A stretch of DNA of 64,000 nt from JADKFD01 sp050250665 (GCA_050250665.1 JBFWOF010000001.1:1-64000); one strand, 5' to 3'; numbered from the stretch's first letter, positions 34,652-43,842 are shown. Made by a program: numbers and translations. The notes: generated by a model not told the origin, from the letters alone.

Positions 34652-34873
34652 GTGAAACGCGAAATACTGATCCGCATGGCCAATGAGATCGCGCGCAATC
34701 TGCGGGCGCAGGCTGGCGTCGAGGCCGGCAAGGCCACGGCCACGCATATGCGCAGTTTCTGGACACCCGGCATGCGTGCAGACCTGATCGCGCACGCGTC
34801 CGCCGGCGGCGAGGGACTGGATACCATTGCGCTGGAAGCCGCTCGCCTGCTGGATGCAACGACGGTACCGTAA
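34652..34873 (+). CDS. fdsD: formate dehydrogenase delta subunit
   Basis: This small protein of 73 residues starts with GTG after AGGAGG. It matches the FdsD pattern: ILIRMANEIARNLRAQ, then ATHMRSFWTPGMRADLIAHA and LDTIALEAARLL. FdsD is a helical protein that packs against the alpha subunit and is needed for assembly or stability of the FdsABGD complex. It closes the fds operon. Confidence 0.9.
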   Translation: MKREILIRMANEIARNLRAQAGVEAGKATATHMRSFWTPGMRADLIAHASAGGEGLDTIALEAARLLDATTVP

Positions 34874-34950
34874 CTTTCCCATAGACACGCCGGGCGACAT
34901 CAGCACTCGCGCGCCATGACTGTCGCAGGACAGGGAAACTCGCTCTGGTA

Positions 34951-35013
34951 GGTCCAGATTCATCTGGACGCTTCTTCCCCATCCCGCAAGGAGCGTCCAG
35001 ACAAGTCTGGACC
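34951..35013. repeat. GGTCCAGA inverted repeat
   Basis: GGTCCAGATTCATCTGGACG and CGTCCAGACAAGTCTGGACC form arms of about 21 bp around 21 nt. The arms are themselves partly palindromic. The rest of 34874-35221 holds nothing else I can identify. Confidence 0.7.
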
Positions 35014-35221
35014 CACAGAAGCCCGGCAAGGCTGGATTCATTGCTGTTGCACAGCATCGGCTCAAGGCAACCGCTTGCGCACGATGTCGCCGGACCACAC
35101 CCCGCTCCTGCCCATTTCTCGCTGTTTCGCAAACACGGATGTACGAAGCGACTATCCTCTGCCGGAGGATCAGGCCGCAGCTGCCTGCCACGCTATTGCA
35201 CTTCACACCAGGAGTCCCCGC

Positions 35222-36097
35222 ATGAAATGGCAACGCGCCCGCCAGAGTCAGAACATCGAAGACAGACGCGGAGGTCGCACGGCAGCGCGCGCTGGCGGTG
35301 TCGGTATCGGCGGCCTTGCCATTGCGCTGATTGCTGGCTGGTTTCTGGGCGTCAACCCGGCCGAGATCCTGTCGCTGCTCGGCGGCATGCAGGGCTCGGG
35401 TACCAGTGCCCCGACCGCAAGCTCACCCGAAGACGAAGCCGCCCGCGCCAATGATCCGCGCCGCCAGTTCGTGGCTGCGATCCTGGGTGATACCGAAGAT
35501 GTCTGGGGTCAGATCTTCCGTGCGAGTGGTCAGGAGTATCCAAACCCCAGGCTGGTGCTCTTCGAAGGCGCGGTGAATTCCGCCTGCGGCCAGGCCAGTT
35601 CGGCGGTCGGGCCCTTCTATTGCCCTGGCGATCAGCAGGTCTATATCGATCTCGGTTTCTTCAAGGAGATGCAGACCCGACTGGGCGGCGGCGGCGATTT
35701 CGCCGAGGCCTATGTCATCGCTCACGAAGTGGGACACCATCTGCAGTCGCTCACCGGTGTCTCGCGCAAGGTCAACGACGCCCGTCGACGCGGCCAGGAT
35801 GTGGAAGGTGACAACGGTCTGCTCGTGCGCCAGGAATTGCAGGCTGACTGCTATGCCGGCGTCTGGGCACACCACGCGCAGGCGCGGCACCAGTGGCTGG
35901 AAGAAGGCGATATCGAGGAAGCCCTGAACACCGCCAGCGCCATCGGCGATGACCGATTGCAGAAGCAGTCGCGCGGCCAGGTCACGCCCGATGCCTTCAC
36001 CCACGGCACCAGCGAGCAGCGCGTGCGCTGGTTTACCGCGGGCTTCCGCAGCGGCCAGATCCAGAGCTGCGATACCTTCGCAGTCGCTCGGCCCTGA
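35222..36097 (+). CDS. ypfJ: neutral zinc metallopeptidase, YpfJ family
   Basis: The protein has 291 residues from the ATG at 35222. The start MKWQRARQSQNIEDRRGGR and a membrane anchor (about 27-43, GVGIGGLAIALIAGWFL) are diagnostic of the family. The zinc motif is HEVGH at 168-172, with LQADCYAGVWAHHA as the downstream ligand region and two Cys (SACGQ, FYCPGD) in the domain. It should sit in the inner membrane with its catalytic domain in the periplasm. The substrate is unknown. Confidence 0.93.
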   Translation: MKWQRARQSQNIEDRRGGRTAARAGGVGIGGLAIALIAGWFLGVNPAEILSLLGGMQGSGTSAPTASSPEDEAARANDPRRQFVAAILGDTEDVWGQIFRASGQEYPNPRLVLFEGAVNSACGQASSAVGPFYCPGDQQVYIDLGFFKEMQTRLGGGGDFAEAYVIAHEVGHHLQSLTGVSRKVNDARRRGQDVEGDNGLLVRQELQADCYAGVWAHHAQARHQWLEEGDIEEALNTASAIGDDRLQKQSRGQVTPDAFTHGTSEQRVRWFTAGFRSGQIQSCDTFAVARP

Positions 36098-36182
36098 GGC
36101 TTCTCTGCCGCCGGCTTCAGATCTGGGCCGGAGGCGGGCTCAACAGAAATATCGGAAGCGGCTGCGTTTACTACGGTGCAAA

Positions 36183-36272
36183 AAAGGGGCAAGGGGGCAG
36201 GGGCCCAATCTCGCCGCCAAGGCAGATCCTGCGGCGGGGTGGGTCCCCTGCCCCGTGCCCCCTGTCCCCTTG
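36183..36272. repeat. GGGGCAGGGG-type long hairpin element, copy 2
   Basis: The arms GGGGGCAGGGGCCC and GGGTGGGTCCCCTGCCCC enclose about 40 bp, as in the copy at 16637-16737. Confidence 0.7.
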
Positions 36273-36360
36273 TTTGATGCGCGACCAAGCCCACCGCCCT
36301 GAGCAACCGGCACTCTCACCAAGAACACCACAAGCCATTGATTTTTCAAGCAGGTGCCAT

Positions 36361-36432
36361 CTTGGCCGCGTTGCGGCCTACGTGACTGACGCAGCTGTCA
36401 CGTAGACCCTTCGGGTCAACGTGACCTACTTC
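36361..36432. repeat. GTCACGTAG-type inverted pair
   Basis: TTGGCCGCGTTGCGGCCTAC and GTCACGTAG...GGGTCAACGTGACCTACT flank GTGACTGACGCAGCTGTCAC, itself a palindrome-like junction. The family is as at 24705 and 29690. Confidence 0.75.
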
Positions 36433-36553
36433 CACGGTTTGAAGCGCGAATAAGCGCATCACCAGGGGCGACCGGGACTCTCACCCAACAACCCAACACG
36501 CCCGCAGACGCGCCGCTTGCGTCTGCCGTGCTTGCTCGTCTATCTTTCGCAAA

Positions 36554-36574
36554 TGCGAATCGGTTGCATTCGCA
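36554..36574. promoter_or_regulatory. palindromic operator candidate upstream of the porin
   Basis: TGCGAAT-CGGTTGC-ATTCGCA is a perfect 7-bp inverted repeat with a 7-nt spacer, 28 nt before the porin start. The wider GCAAATGCGAATCGGTTGC matches 11 of 19 positions of the Fur box, which is too few to name the regulator. Confidence 0.45.
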
Positions 36575-36602
36575 CATTTTCAATCGCGATTGGAGACACA
36601 CC

Positions 36603-37853
36603 ATGAAGCTTCTGTACCCTGTTGGGGGCGCTCTTGCACTGCTCGCATCCACCGCCAGCTTCGCGGCGGAAACGCCCACACTCGAGGAAATGTGGCAGCT
36701 GGTGCAGAAGCAGCAGGCGCAGATTGAGGCGCTGCAGAGCGAGCTCAAGTCGGCTCGGGAGCAGGTGCTGATCACTGAGCAGAATGTACAGATGGCCGAT
36801 CAGAAGATTGCAGCCAGCGAGCAGCGCCTGGACGAGACTGACGCCTCGCTGCAGGATCTGGTCAGTGCCGTGCCGGAATCCCCCGCCTGGGTCGAGAACA
36901 CCAGTTTCGGCGGCTACGGCGAACTGCACTACAACGGCGGCGACACCGACAAGATCGACCTGCACCGCTTCGTGCTGTTCTTCGGACACCAGTTCAGCGA
37001 TCGCGTGCGCTTCAATTCCGAGCTGGAAATCGAGCACGCCCTGGTCGGCGACGGCAAGCCCGGTGAAGTCGAGCTGGAACAGGCCTATGTCGAGTTCGAT
37101 CTGAACGACAATCTGCGCGCCAAGGGCGGTCTGTTCCTGGTGCCGGTCGGCATGCTCAACGAGTACCACGAGCCGCCGGTCTTCTACGGCGTGGAACGCA
37201 ATCCGATCGAATCGCGGATCATTCCCACGACCTGGTGGGAAGCCGGTGGATCGCTGTCGGGCCAGTTTGCGCAAGGTCTGGACTGGGACTTCGCCGTGCA
37301 TTCGGGGCTCAAGGCCAGCGCCAATTCGCAATACACCGTTCGCTCCGGCCGCCAGAAGGTGGCCGAAGCCGTGGCCAAGGACGCCGCCTTCACCGCGCGC
37401 ATCCGCTACAGCGCGATTCCGGGTCTGCAGCTGGCCGCCAGCTTCCAGCATCAGCAGGACATCACCCAGAGCGCCGATCCGACCGCAGGCGCGGCCAATC
37501 TGTTCGAGACCCATGCGGTCTGGAACACCGGCGGCTTTGGCCTCAAGGCGCTGTATGCGCGCTGGCAGCTGCAGGGCAGCGGCCCGGAATCCCTCGGAGC
37601 CGACGTGCAGGAGGGGTATTACCTGGAACCGTCCTATCGCTTCTCGCCAAACGTCGGCGTCTTTGCCCGCTACAACGTCTGGGACAATCTGGCCGGCGAC
37701 TCGATCGACAGCGAGTGGCGCCAGACCGATATCGGCATCAACTACTGGCCGCATCCGGACGTGGTGTTGAAGGCTGACTACCAGTTCCAGGATGGCCCGG
37801 GCAACAACGACGGTGACGACCGCATCAACCTCGGTATCGGCTATCAGTTCTGA
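36603..37853 (+). CDS. outer-membrane porin with N-terminal coiled coil
   Basis: The protein has 416 residues. A signal peptide (KLLYPVGGALALLASTASFAAE) precedes a coiled coil (about 25-90, MWQLVQKQQAQIEALQSELK). A beta-barrel with alternating strands follows, and the last residue is Phe (GIGYQF), the outer-membrane insertion signal. YGELHYNGGD, FEL-type strands and GLFLVPVGMLNEYHEPP resemble the porins related to phosphate-selective OprO/OprP. The coiled coil may trimerise or reach peptidoglycan. The substrate cannot be told. A palindrome lies just upstream of the start. Confidence 0.88.
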   Translation: MKLLYPVGGALALLASTASFAAETPTLEEMWQLVQKQQAQIEALQSELKSAREQVLITEQNVQMADQKIAASEQRLDETDASLQDLVSAVPESPAWVENTSFGGYGELHYNGGDTDKIDLHRFVLFFGHQFSDRVRFNSELEIEHALVGDGKPGEVELEQAYVEFDLNDNLRAKGGLFLVPVGMLNEYHEPPVFYGVERNPIESRIIPTTWWEAGGSLSGQFAQGLDWDFAVHSGLKASANSQYTVRSGRQKVAEAVAKDAAFTARIRYSAIPGLQLAASFQHQQDITQSADPTAGAANLFETHAVWNTGGFGLKALYARWQLQGSGPESLGADVQEGYYLEPSYRFSPNVGVFARYNVWDNLAGDSIDSEWRQTDIGINYWPHPDVVLKADYQFQDGPGNNDGDDRINLGIGYQF

Positions 37854-37937
37854 TCGAAGCTGCGCGTTGATTTTGCGGCATGTATCGAGAATGGGCCGAG
37901 GTGAGCTCGTTTCATGAACCCCTATCGCCAGTTGTTG

Positions 37938-38143
37938 ATGCGTCATTGCGAGGAGCGCAGCGACGAAGCAATCCAGTGCTGCTGAAGCTGTGCCTCTGGA
38001 TTGCTTCGCTACGTACTCCATGAACCCATACTGTAACTTATTGATTTGTCATTGCGAGGAGCGCAGCGACGAAGCAATCCAGTGCTGCTGAAGCTGTGGC
38101 TCTGGATTGCTTCGCTACGCTCGCAATGACGCCTGGGGTTAGT
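37938..38143. repeat. GTCATTGCGAG-type repeat cluster
   Basis: Two direct copies of TCATTGCGAGGAGCGCAGCG...GCAATCCAG (about 37942 and 38048), each followed by CTGGATTGCTTCGCTACG, the second closing with an inverted CTCGCAATGACG. From 38144 to 38476 I see no gene. Confidence 0.85.
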
Positions 38144-38476
38144 GGCCCGTCGGCAACTTCGGGCCGAAGTGGGCGCTCTCCATGAACCCATATCGTAAGC
38201 CATGGAATTTGTATGTTCCGGCAAGAGCCGGCTTTTGTAGCCCGAAGTGCGCGCAGCGCTTGCCAGGCAGTGACGCCGCGCCGCAGCGCGGCGCCATCGA
38301 AGGCAGCGATCCACAGGTTCCAGCGGGATGTCTGAGGCGCGGAGAACGCGGAGATGTGCAATCGCCATTGAGCACCCTTGGCCTTTCTCCGCGCCCTCCG
38401 CGCCTCCACGTGAATTGAACCAGCTCGAATCAGGTAGCTTTCATGCCTGCATACCGGAACTACCCGAGAAGGTGGC

Positions 38477-39301
38477 ATGACTGGCCCTTTGCTGACCAGC
38501 AAGAACCATGAGCAACTCTGCCGCGGCCGCAGTGCGGGTGAGCTGAGCCTGCATTGCAGTCTGGATCTGGATCGGTCCACCACCGAGGTCGAACTGCAGC
38601 CCGAGCACTGGTGCTGGCAGGGCCAGGCCTTCCCCTACCTCAGGAAGTGCAAGGATCGAACGGTCTACCACTGGGACGGCAGCAGCTTCGAGCCGGTTGC
38701 GCGTTTCAACGGAGCCCTGATCAAGCTCGTGCCCACCCCCTGGGGGCCGCCGACCTTCGAGATCGACGGCATCAAGATGCTGCCGACGGCGCAGATCTCT
38801 CCCTGGGACGACGCCGGGAACAAGGTGGGACTGATCCAGCCGCGCGGCAAGCGCATCCTCGACACCTGCGGCGGCCTCGGCTATTTCGCCGCCTGGTGCC
38901 AGCAGGGTGGCGCGGCCAGCGTGGAGTCCTTCGAGAAGAATCCCGACGTGATCTGGCTGCGCAGCCTGAATCCCTGGTCACCGCGCACCGATGCCGTACT
39001 GAGGCTGACGCCGGGGGATGTCTCGGCGCAGATCCAGTCGCTGGACAGCGCCAGTTTCGACGCCGCCCTCCACGATCCGCCGCGCTTCGGCATCGCTGGC
39101 GAGCTCTACTCCCAGGCCTTCTACGATCAGCTCGCCCGCGTGCTCAAACCCGGCGGCAAACTGTTCCACTACACCGGCAGCCCCAACAAGCTGACCAGCG
39201 GCCGCGACGTGCCCCGGGAGGTCGCCGGTCGATTGCGGCTGGCTGGCTTTGCGGCGGAACTGAACGGAGACGGCGTGCTGGCGACAAAGGCGCGGCACTG
39301 A
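38477..39301 (+). CDS. class I SAM-dependent methyltransferase, COG2521-like
   Basis: The protein has 274 residues, with an AGGTGG site before the ATG. The SAM-binding motif I is ILDTCGGLGYFAAW. Motif IV is LHDPPRF, the N/D-PP-F/Y type that acts on amino or amide nitrogens or on RNA bases. KPGGKLFHYTGSPNK forms the post-IV strand. The pattern (TAQISPWDDAGNKVGLIQPRGKRILDTCGGLGYFA) resembles a family described mainly from archaea. Its substrate is unknown. It converges with the response regulator gene, 8 nt away. Confidence 0.85.
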   Translation: MTGPLLTSKNHEQLCRGRSAGELSLHCSLDLDRSTTEVELQPEHWCWQGQAFPYLRKCKDRTVYHWDGSSFEPVARFNGALIKLVPTPWGPPTFEIDGIKMLPTAQISPWDDAGNKVGLIQPRGKRILDTCGGLGYFAAWCQQGGAASVESFEKNPDVIWLRSLNPWSPRTDAVLRLTPGDVSAQIQSLDSASFDAALHDPPRFGIAGELYSQAFYDQLARVLKPGGKLFHYTGSPNKLTSGRDVPREVAGRLRLAGFAAELNGDGVLATKARH

Positions 39302-39309
39302 ATTGGCAC

Positions 39310-39984
39310 CTAGTTCTTGAACGACAGGATCCCGTCCTGCACGGCCCGAAACACCGCCTCGGAGCGGGAATTCGCCGCCAGTTTCGGGTACAGATTGCGT
39401 ACATGATGGGCGACCGTGTTGGGCTTCATGCCCAGTCGGGTCGCGGTCTCACGGTAGGACAATCCTCGCGCCAGCGCCTCCAGCACATCGCGTTCGCGAC
39501 TGGTCAAGGCCATCAGGCGGTCCACCGGTGCTGGCGCGCGCTCGGATTGGCGCAGGCGACGCAACAGATAACCCGCCACCGCCGGCGAGATCGGTGATTC
39601 GCCTGCCGCAGCCAGACGCAGCGTGTCCAGCAGACTGAGGGGATCTGCGTTCTTCAGCACGTATCCATCGACACCGGCACTGATGGCCTCGACGACACTG
39701 GCTTCGTCCCCAAGCAGCGTAAACACGACAACCACGGGTGGTTTGGGCAGTTGCCGCAACTGCGGCAACAGTTCCACGCCACGACCATCGGGCAGGCCCA
39801 GATCCAGCAACAGCAGATCGGCAGACATTGGGAGCTGCCGCCGCGCGTTGGTCAGATCATGGGCGATCCAGGCCAGGCGGAATTCTGCTGACGACTGAAT
39901 GATGGCAGTCACCGCCGCGCACACCGCGAGGTTGTCTTCCACCATGGCCACAGACTTAACTTCAGCGATCGGCATGACCAGCAT
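39310..39984 (-). CDS. NarL/LuxR-type response regulator
   Basis: The protein has 224 residues. The receiver domain has the acidic pair VEDN, the phospho-acceptor Asp61 (LLLLDLGLPDG) and the Lys of GYVLKNAD. The C-terminal LuxR-type helix-turn-helix covers about 155-215 (LTSRERDVLEALARGLSYRETATRLGM, then NTVAHHVRNLYPKL). It is transcribed away from the adjacent histidine kinase with a short shared promoter region. The two probably form one two-component system. Confidence 0.93.
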   Translation of the reverse strand: MLVMPIAEVKSVAMVEDNLAVCAAVTAIIQSSAEFRLAWIAHDLTNARRQLPMSADLLLLDLGLPDGRGVELLPQLRQLPKPPVVVVFTLLGDEASVVEAISAGVDGYVLKNADPLSLLDTLRLAAAGESPISPAVAGYLLRRLRQSERAPAPVDRLMALTSRERDVLEALARGLSYRETATRLGMKPNTVAHHVRNLYPKLAANSRSEAVFRAVQDGILSFKN

Positions 39985-40104
39985 TCCTGATTCTGCTGCG
40001 ATTGTAGAGGCCCGTGAAGTCGGCGCCGTCCCATGTTCATGCCATGGCGTCGCATGCGCCCGCAGGCCAGACTACAACGCAGTGCCCGTCTACTGAATGA
40101 GCCG

Positions 40105-42018
40105 ATGCCATCGACATCCGAGCAAGTCCCGCTGCCGTCCTGGCCACGCCGGGTGGGTGGCGCGCTGTTGTGGCTGTGCCTGTGGCAGCTGTTGTTCTGG
40201 CCGCTGGTGCACTGGGCTGAACGCGCAGCCCGACCGAGTTCGCTATCGGCGGCGCAATCGGTGGAATTTCAGTTGCTTGACGACACCGGGCAGGCACTCG
40301 GTGGGCGCCGTTCGGCCGCCCGGGTAGGACTGGAAGGTTTTGTTGTCAGTAGCGAACCTGGGGCCACCCGGGTGATCTTTGCCGTGCCGTTCAGCGTGGA
40401 AGATCCAACCCGGGAACTCGCTCTGTTCCTGTCCTTGCGTGAGCAGATTCGCGAAATTCGACTCAATGGCAGTGCCCTGCAGGCAATGCAGTCGCTACCG
40501 CGACTGGAGGGCCTGCTGACCTCGGAGCCCAGCTATTACGCCTTGCCGAGCAGCCTGATCCGCGCAGGCGAGAATCAACTGGAAGTGGAGAAATCGCTGT
40601 TTGGCTTCGACACCGCGTTGAGCGAATTCGCCATAGGTCCAGCCGACGAACTCGCCGAGAACTATCGATGGAAATCCTTCCTGATCACCGATCTCGGGCT
40701 GATCAGCATCGGCGTGCAGCTGTTCGCGATCCTGCTGATGCTGGCCGTCAACTGGCCAGCGGAAGATCGCCCGCGCATCCGTGCGCTGATCGCCCTGATC
40801 GCCTGCAACACGGCGGGCGTCTACTGGTTGAGCTTCAGTCCACCCATCACCCTGTCGCTGGCCCAGTTCGTGTTCTGCTGGGGCGCCCTGAACCTGGGTC
40901 TGAGCTGGGCCATCGTCAATTTCAGCGTACACGACACCGGCGTGATCCGTTCCACCGCCCGGCTGCGTCAGATGGGCGTCGTTCTGGCCGCAGCCTATCT
41001 GCTGTTCTGGCTCGCGCCCGGTCTGACGGAAGACGAATCCAGGCTGACGCAAGTCCTCGATGTCGTTTACCTGGTGAGCGCTGCGGCAGCACTGCTGGCC
41101 ATGGTCTGGCTGGCTGACGCCGCCGCGCGACCTTCGCGTCCGCGGCGCTTCGAACGCACCGTGCTGGCCTTGTGCTTCAGCGCACTGGCGCTGGATCGCA
41201 TCGGCAGCATGGTCAATCTGCATTCTCCCTTTGATGCCAGTTTGCCATTGACGCTGCCCTGGTCACCCATCCTGGGCACGCTGCTCGGCTTGTCGATGGT
41301 GTTCGCCCTCGCCCGTGAAGCCGCGCAGGCGCGACGCACGGTGGTGGAAGCCAACGATCGGCTGGCCCGGGATCTCGCCGCACGCGAGGCAGAACTGGAG
41401 GCGAGCTACCGCGAGCGCGGGGAAATGCTCAAGCGTGCTGCGATCCACGATGAGCGCCAGCGCCTGATGCGCGACATGCACGATGGCATCGGTGGCGAAT
41501 TGCTGAGCCTGAAGCTGCGTGCCGATGCTGGCGCGCTGGACGACGAACAGCTGCGCACGGGCCTGGACAGCACACTCAACGACTTGCGCCTGATCGTGGA
41601 TTCGCTGGATACCGCAGAAGATGGTCTGGGCCTCGCGCTGGTGGCATTCGAGCGGCGCCTGCGTCAGCAACTGAGCGGCCTGGGTTGCGAGTTGCTTAGT
41701 CAGGACGACATCGGCCAGGCCAGGGACCAGTTCGGCGCCCGGGTCGTGCTGAACGTGTTGCGCATCCTGCAGGAGGCGGCCAGCAACGCCCTGCGCCACG
41801 GCAAGGCCACGCAACTGATTCTGCACAGCGGCTTGGATGCTGCGAGCAATTGCATCGTGGTCAGCCTTCAGGACAACGGCAGCGGCATGGGGGAATCGGC
41901 CCGCAGCGGTCAGGGGCTCACCAGCATGCACCATCGCGCCGCCGCCATCGGTGCGCGGCTGGAGCTATGCTCCGCCGCGCACGGTACCTGTTTGAAGCTT
42001 TCGCTACCCAGCCTCTGA
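40105..42018 (+). CDS. membrane sensor histidine kinase, HisKA_3 type
   Basis: From the ATG at 40105 the protein has 637 residues; a start at 40033 (661) is also open. An N-terminal membrane segment is followed by an extracytoplasmic beta-rich domain (about 60-200), then about seven membrane segments (FLITDLGLISIGVQLFAILL and onwards), a short coiled coil and the kinase core. The phospho-accepting His459 is in RLMRDMHDGIGGELLSLKLR. The HATPase domain has LRILQEAASNALRHGKAT (N box) and DNGSGMG, GQGLTSMHHRAAAIGA. This layout resembles 7TMR-DISM kinases. Its partner is the divergent regulator. Confidence 0.9.
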   Translation: MPSTSEQVPLPSWPRRVGGALLWLCLWQLLFWPLVHWAERAARPSSLSAAQSVEFQLLDDTGQALGGRRSAARVGLEGFVVSSEPGATRVIFAVPFSVEDPTRELALFLSLREQIREIRLNGSALQAMQSLPRLEGLLTSEPSYYALPSSLIRAGENQLEVEKSLFGFDTALSEFAIGPADELAENYRWKSFLITDLGLISIGVQLFAILLMLAVNWPAEDRPRIRALIALIACNTAGVYWLSFSPPITLSLAQFVFCWGALNLGLSWAIVNFSVHDTGVIRSTARLRQMGVVLAAAYLLFWLAPGLTEDESRLTQVLDVVYLVSAAAALLAMVWLADAAARPSRPRRFERTVLALCFSALALDRIGSMVNLHSPFDASLPLTLPWSPILGTLLGLSMVFALAREAAQARRTVVEANDRLARDLAAREAELEASYRERGEMLKRAAIHDERQRLMRDMHDGIGGELLSLKLRADAGALDDEQLRTGLDSTLNDLRLIVDSLDTAEDGLGLALVAFERRLRQQLSGLGCELLSQDDIGQARDQFGARVVLNVLRILQEAASNALRHGKATQLILHSGLDAASNCIVVSLQDNGSGMGESARSGQGLTSMHHRAAAIGARLELCSAAHGTCLKLSLPSL

Positions 42019-42067
42019 GCAGCGGGATGTGCGCGCAATCGCTGCAGGATCGGCTTGCAGACCGGCG

Positions 42068-43642
42068 TCAGGGGGTTTCGAAGCCGTTGCGGAACAGATC
42101 GCCGCTGTTGTTCAGGATCAGATAGACCGCCCCCGTGTCTGGCACGGCGCCGGCATCGGCTGCCAGTGCCCCTGCCAGTACGTCGGCGCGACCATCGTTG
42201 TTGAAGTCGCCGCGCTGAGCCAGGGTGAATCCGAGAAAGTCACCAGCTGTCTCACCCAGCCAGGAAATGCCCTCGGTGCCATCCAGCGTGGCCAGATCGA
42301 TGGGTGCAGTGGGCCAGTTCGGGCGGCCGTAGATCACGTAGAACTTGCCACTGTTGCCGCCAGCCTGATGGGCGCTGATCAGCAGATCGTCGATGGCGTC
42401 GCCATTGACATCCCCGGGTGAGGAAACAGCCGTGCCGGTGACTTCGCCCGCCGCAGCGCCACTGAAGCCCATGCCACTACCTTGGGAGATCAACAGGGCG
42501 ACATCCCGGGTGTAGTCGCCGGGCGCTGCCCCGGCGCCGAAGATCACGTACACCGCGCCTGAAGTGAGCCGGCCGGCGGCAGCGGCGGTCTGAGCGCCGA
42601 TGATCAGATCCATGTACGCGTCGCCGTTGACGTTGCCGGTGGCGACCGAGGTGCCCAAGCGCCCTCCGGTCAGGGCCACCGAAGTAACGCCGACGAACTC
42701 GATGCCGTGCGTGGCGTTGTAGCCGGACACCTGCTCCTGGGTGGCAAATCCCAGGTCGCCGTCGACATCGGCGCGGCCGTAGATGACGTAGGCCTTGCCG
42801 CGCTCGGAATCGGCGAAGGGCGCGCCGATCAACATGTCGCCAATGCCGTCACCATTGAAGTCGTCGAGCCCGCGCACCGAATAACCGAAGCGCGAGGCGG
42901 TATCGAATCCATTGAAGAACACACCGCGCGGCGATGAGGTACGTGTCACCTGTTGCAGGTTGATATCGGCCGGAATGGCAGCCTGGCCGAAAATGACCAC
43001 CGCCCGCCCCTGGTTCAAGCCCCATTGCGAAATGATCAGATCGGAGAAGTTGTCGTTGTTGAGCCGGGTGGACGCGAGCGACCAACCAAAGCTGTTTGCC
43101 CCGGTGCTGATCCGGAAACCGTAGCCACTGGGCGGGGAATCCAGATTGATCACCGCCGGAAAGCTGGTCTTGCCATAGATCAGATGCACCGCCGAGCTAC
43201 CGGCACTTGTGGGCGCGCCGATGGCAAAGTCGTCGATGCCGTCATTGTTGAAGTCACCGGCTGCGGAGACCGCGACCCCCAGCGCGTTGAAGCCGCTGGT
43301 AGCTCCGCGCACGATGAAGCCATTGCTGCCGTTCAGTGATTCCGGCGCCATGGCGGCCGGCGCCGACTGTGAGCCCGAACCGAAATACACATAGACCGCC
43401 CCCGCGTTGGCGGCCCCCACATCGACGCCCGGAGCACCCACGGCAAAATCATCAAATCCATCGCCGTTGATGTCACCGATGAAGTCCAGACCACGGCTGT
43501 AACCATCACTGGTGGCGTCCCCGGCCAATTTTTGCCCTTCGGGCGGGAGCAGACCACTGATGCTGCGGGCCACTGGCGCTGCCACAGCGGATGCCGTCAG
43601 AACCATTGCCGCAAGCGCGGCCACCCAGACAGTCTTCTTCAT
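42068..43642 (-). CDS. secreted FG-GAP repeat (integrin-like beta-propeller) protein
   Basis: The protein has 524 residues. A signal peptide (KKTVWVAALAAMVLTASAVAA) precedes seven FG-GAP units, each with a calcium-loop-like core: GDINGDGFDDFAVGAP, GDFNNDGIDDFAIGAP, RLNNDNFSDLIIS, DDFNGDGIGDMLIGAP, GNVNGDAYMDLIIGA, GDVNGDAIDDLLISA and GDFNNDGRADVLAGA. Seven units fit a complete seven-bladed propeller. The C-terminus ends DLFRNGFETP, a tail shared with two other secreted proteins here and perhaps a sorting signal. The function is unknown; adhesion or calcium-dependent binding is plausible. Confidence 0.88.
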   Translation of the reverse strand: MKKTVWVAALAAMVLTASAVAAPVARSISGLLPPEGQKLAGDATSDGYSRGLDFIGDINGDGFDDFAVGAPGVDVGAANAGAVYVYFGSGSQSAPAAMAPESLNGSNGFIVRGATSGFNALGVAVSAAGDFNNDGIDDFAIGAPTSAGSSAVHLIYGKTSFPAVINLDSPPSGYGFRISTGANSFGWSLASTRLNNDNFSDLIISQWGLNQGRAVVIFGQAAIPADINLQQVTRTSSPRGVFFNGFDTASRFGYSVRGLDDFNGDGIGDMLIGAPFADSERGKAYVIYGRADVDGDLGFATQEQVSGYNATHGIEFVGVTSVALTGGRLGTSVATGNVNGDAYMDLIIGAQTAAAAGRLTSGAVYVIFGAGAAPGDYTRDVALLISQGSGMGFSGAAAGEVTGTAVSSPGDVNGDAIDDLLISAHQAGGNSGKFYVIYGRPNWPTAPIDLATLDGTEGISWLGETAGDFLGFTLAQRGDFNNDGRADVLAGALAADAGAVPDTGAVYLILNNSGDLFRNGFETP

Positions 43643-43720
43643 TGCCGTTCACCCGGTTGTTGGATGGACCGCAGTCTCCGAAGATGTGCCTCAATGCGAA
43701 TCGTATGAATATGGGATGAG

Positions 43721-43764
43721 GCACCTCGCAACCTGCAGGAAAGCACTTCGCAACCTGCAGGAAA
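43721..43764. repeat. two tandem 22-bp direct repeats
   Basis: GCAC(C/T)TCGCAACCTGCAGG plus AAA occurs twice in a row, with a partial third (TTTCGCAATCC) after it. The repeats lie between two divergent genes and could be binding sites. Confidence 0.65.
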
Positions 43765-43842
43765 ACAGCATTTCGCAATCCGGGTACTCTTGGCGCCTGC
43801 ACGGCTGACTTCGCTGCCCTTCGGCGCCGAACCTGGAAAGAC

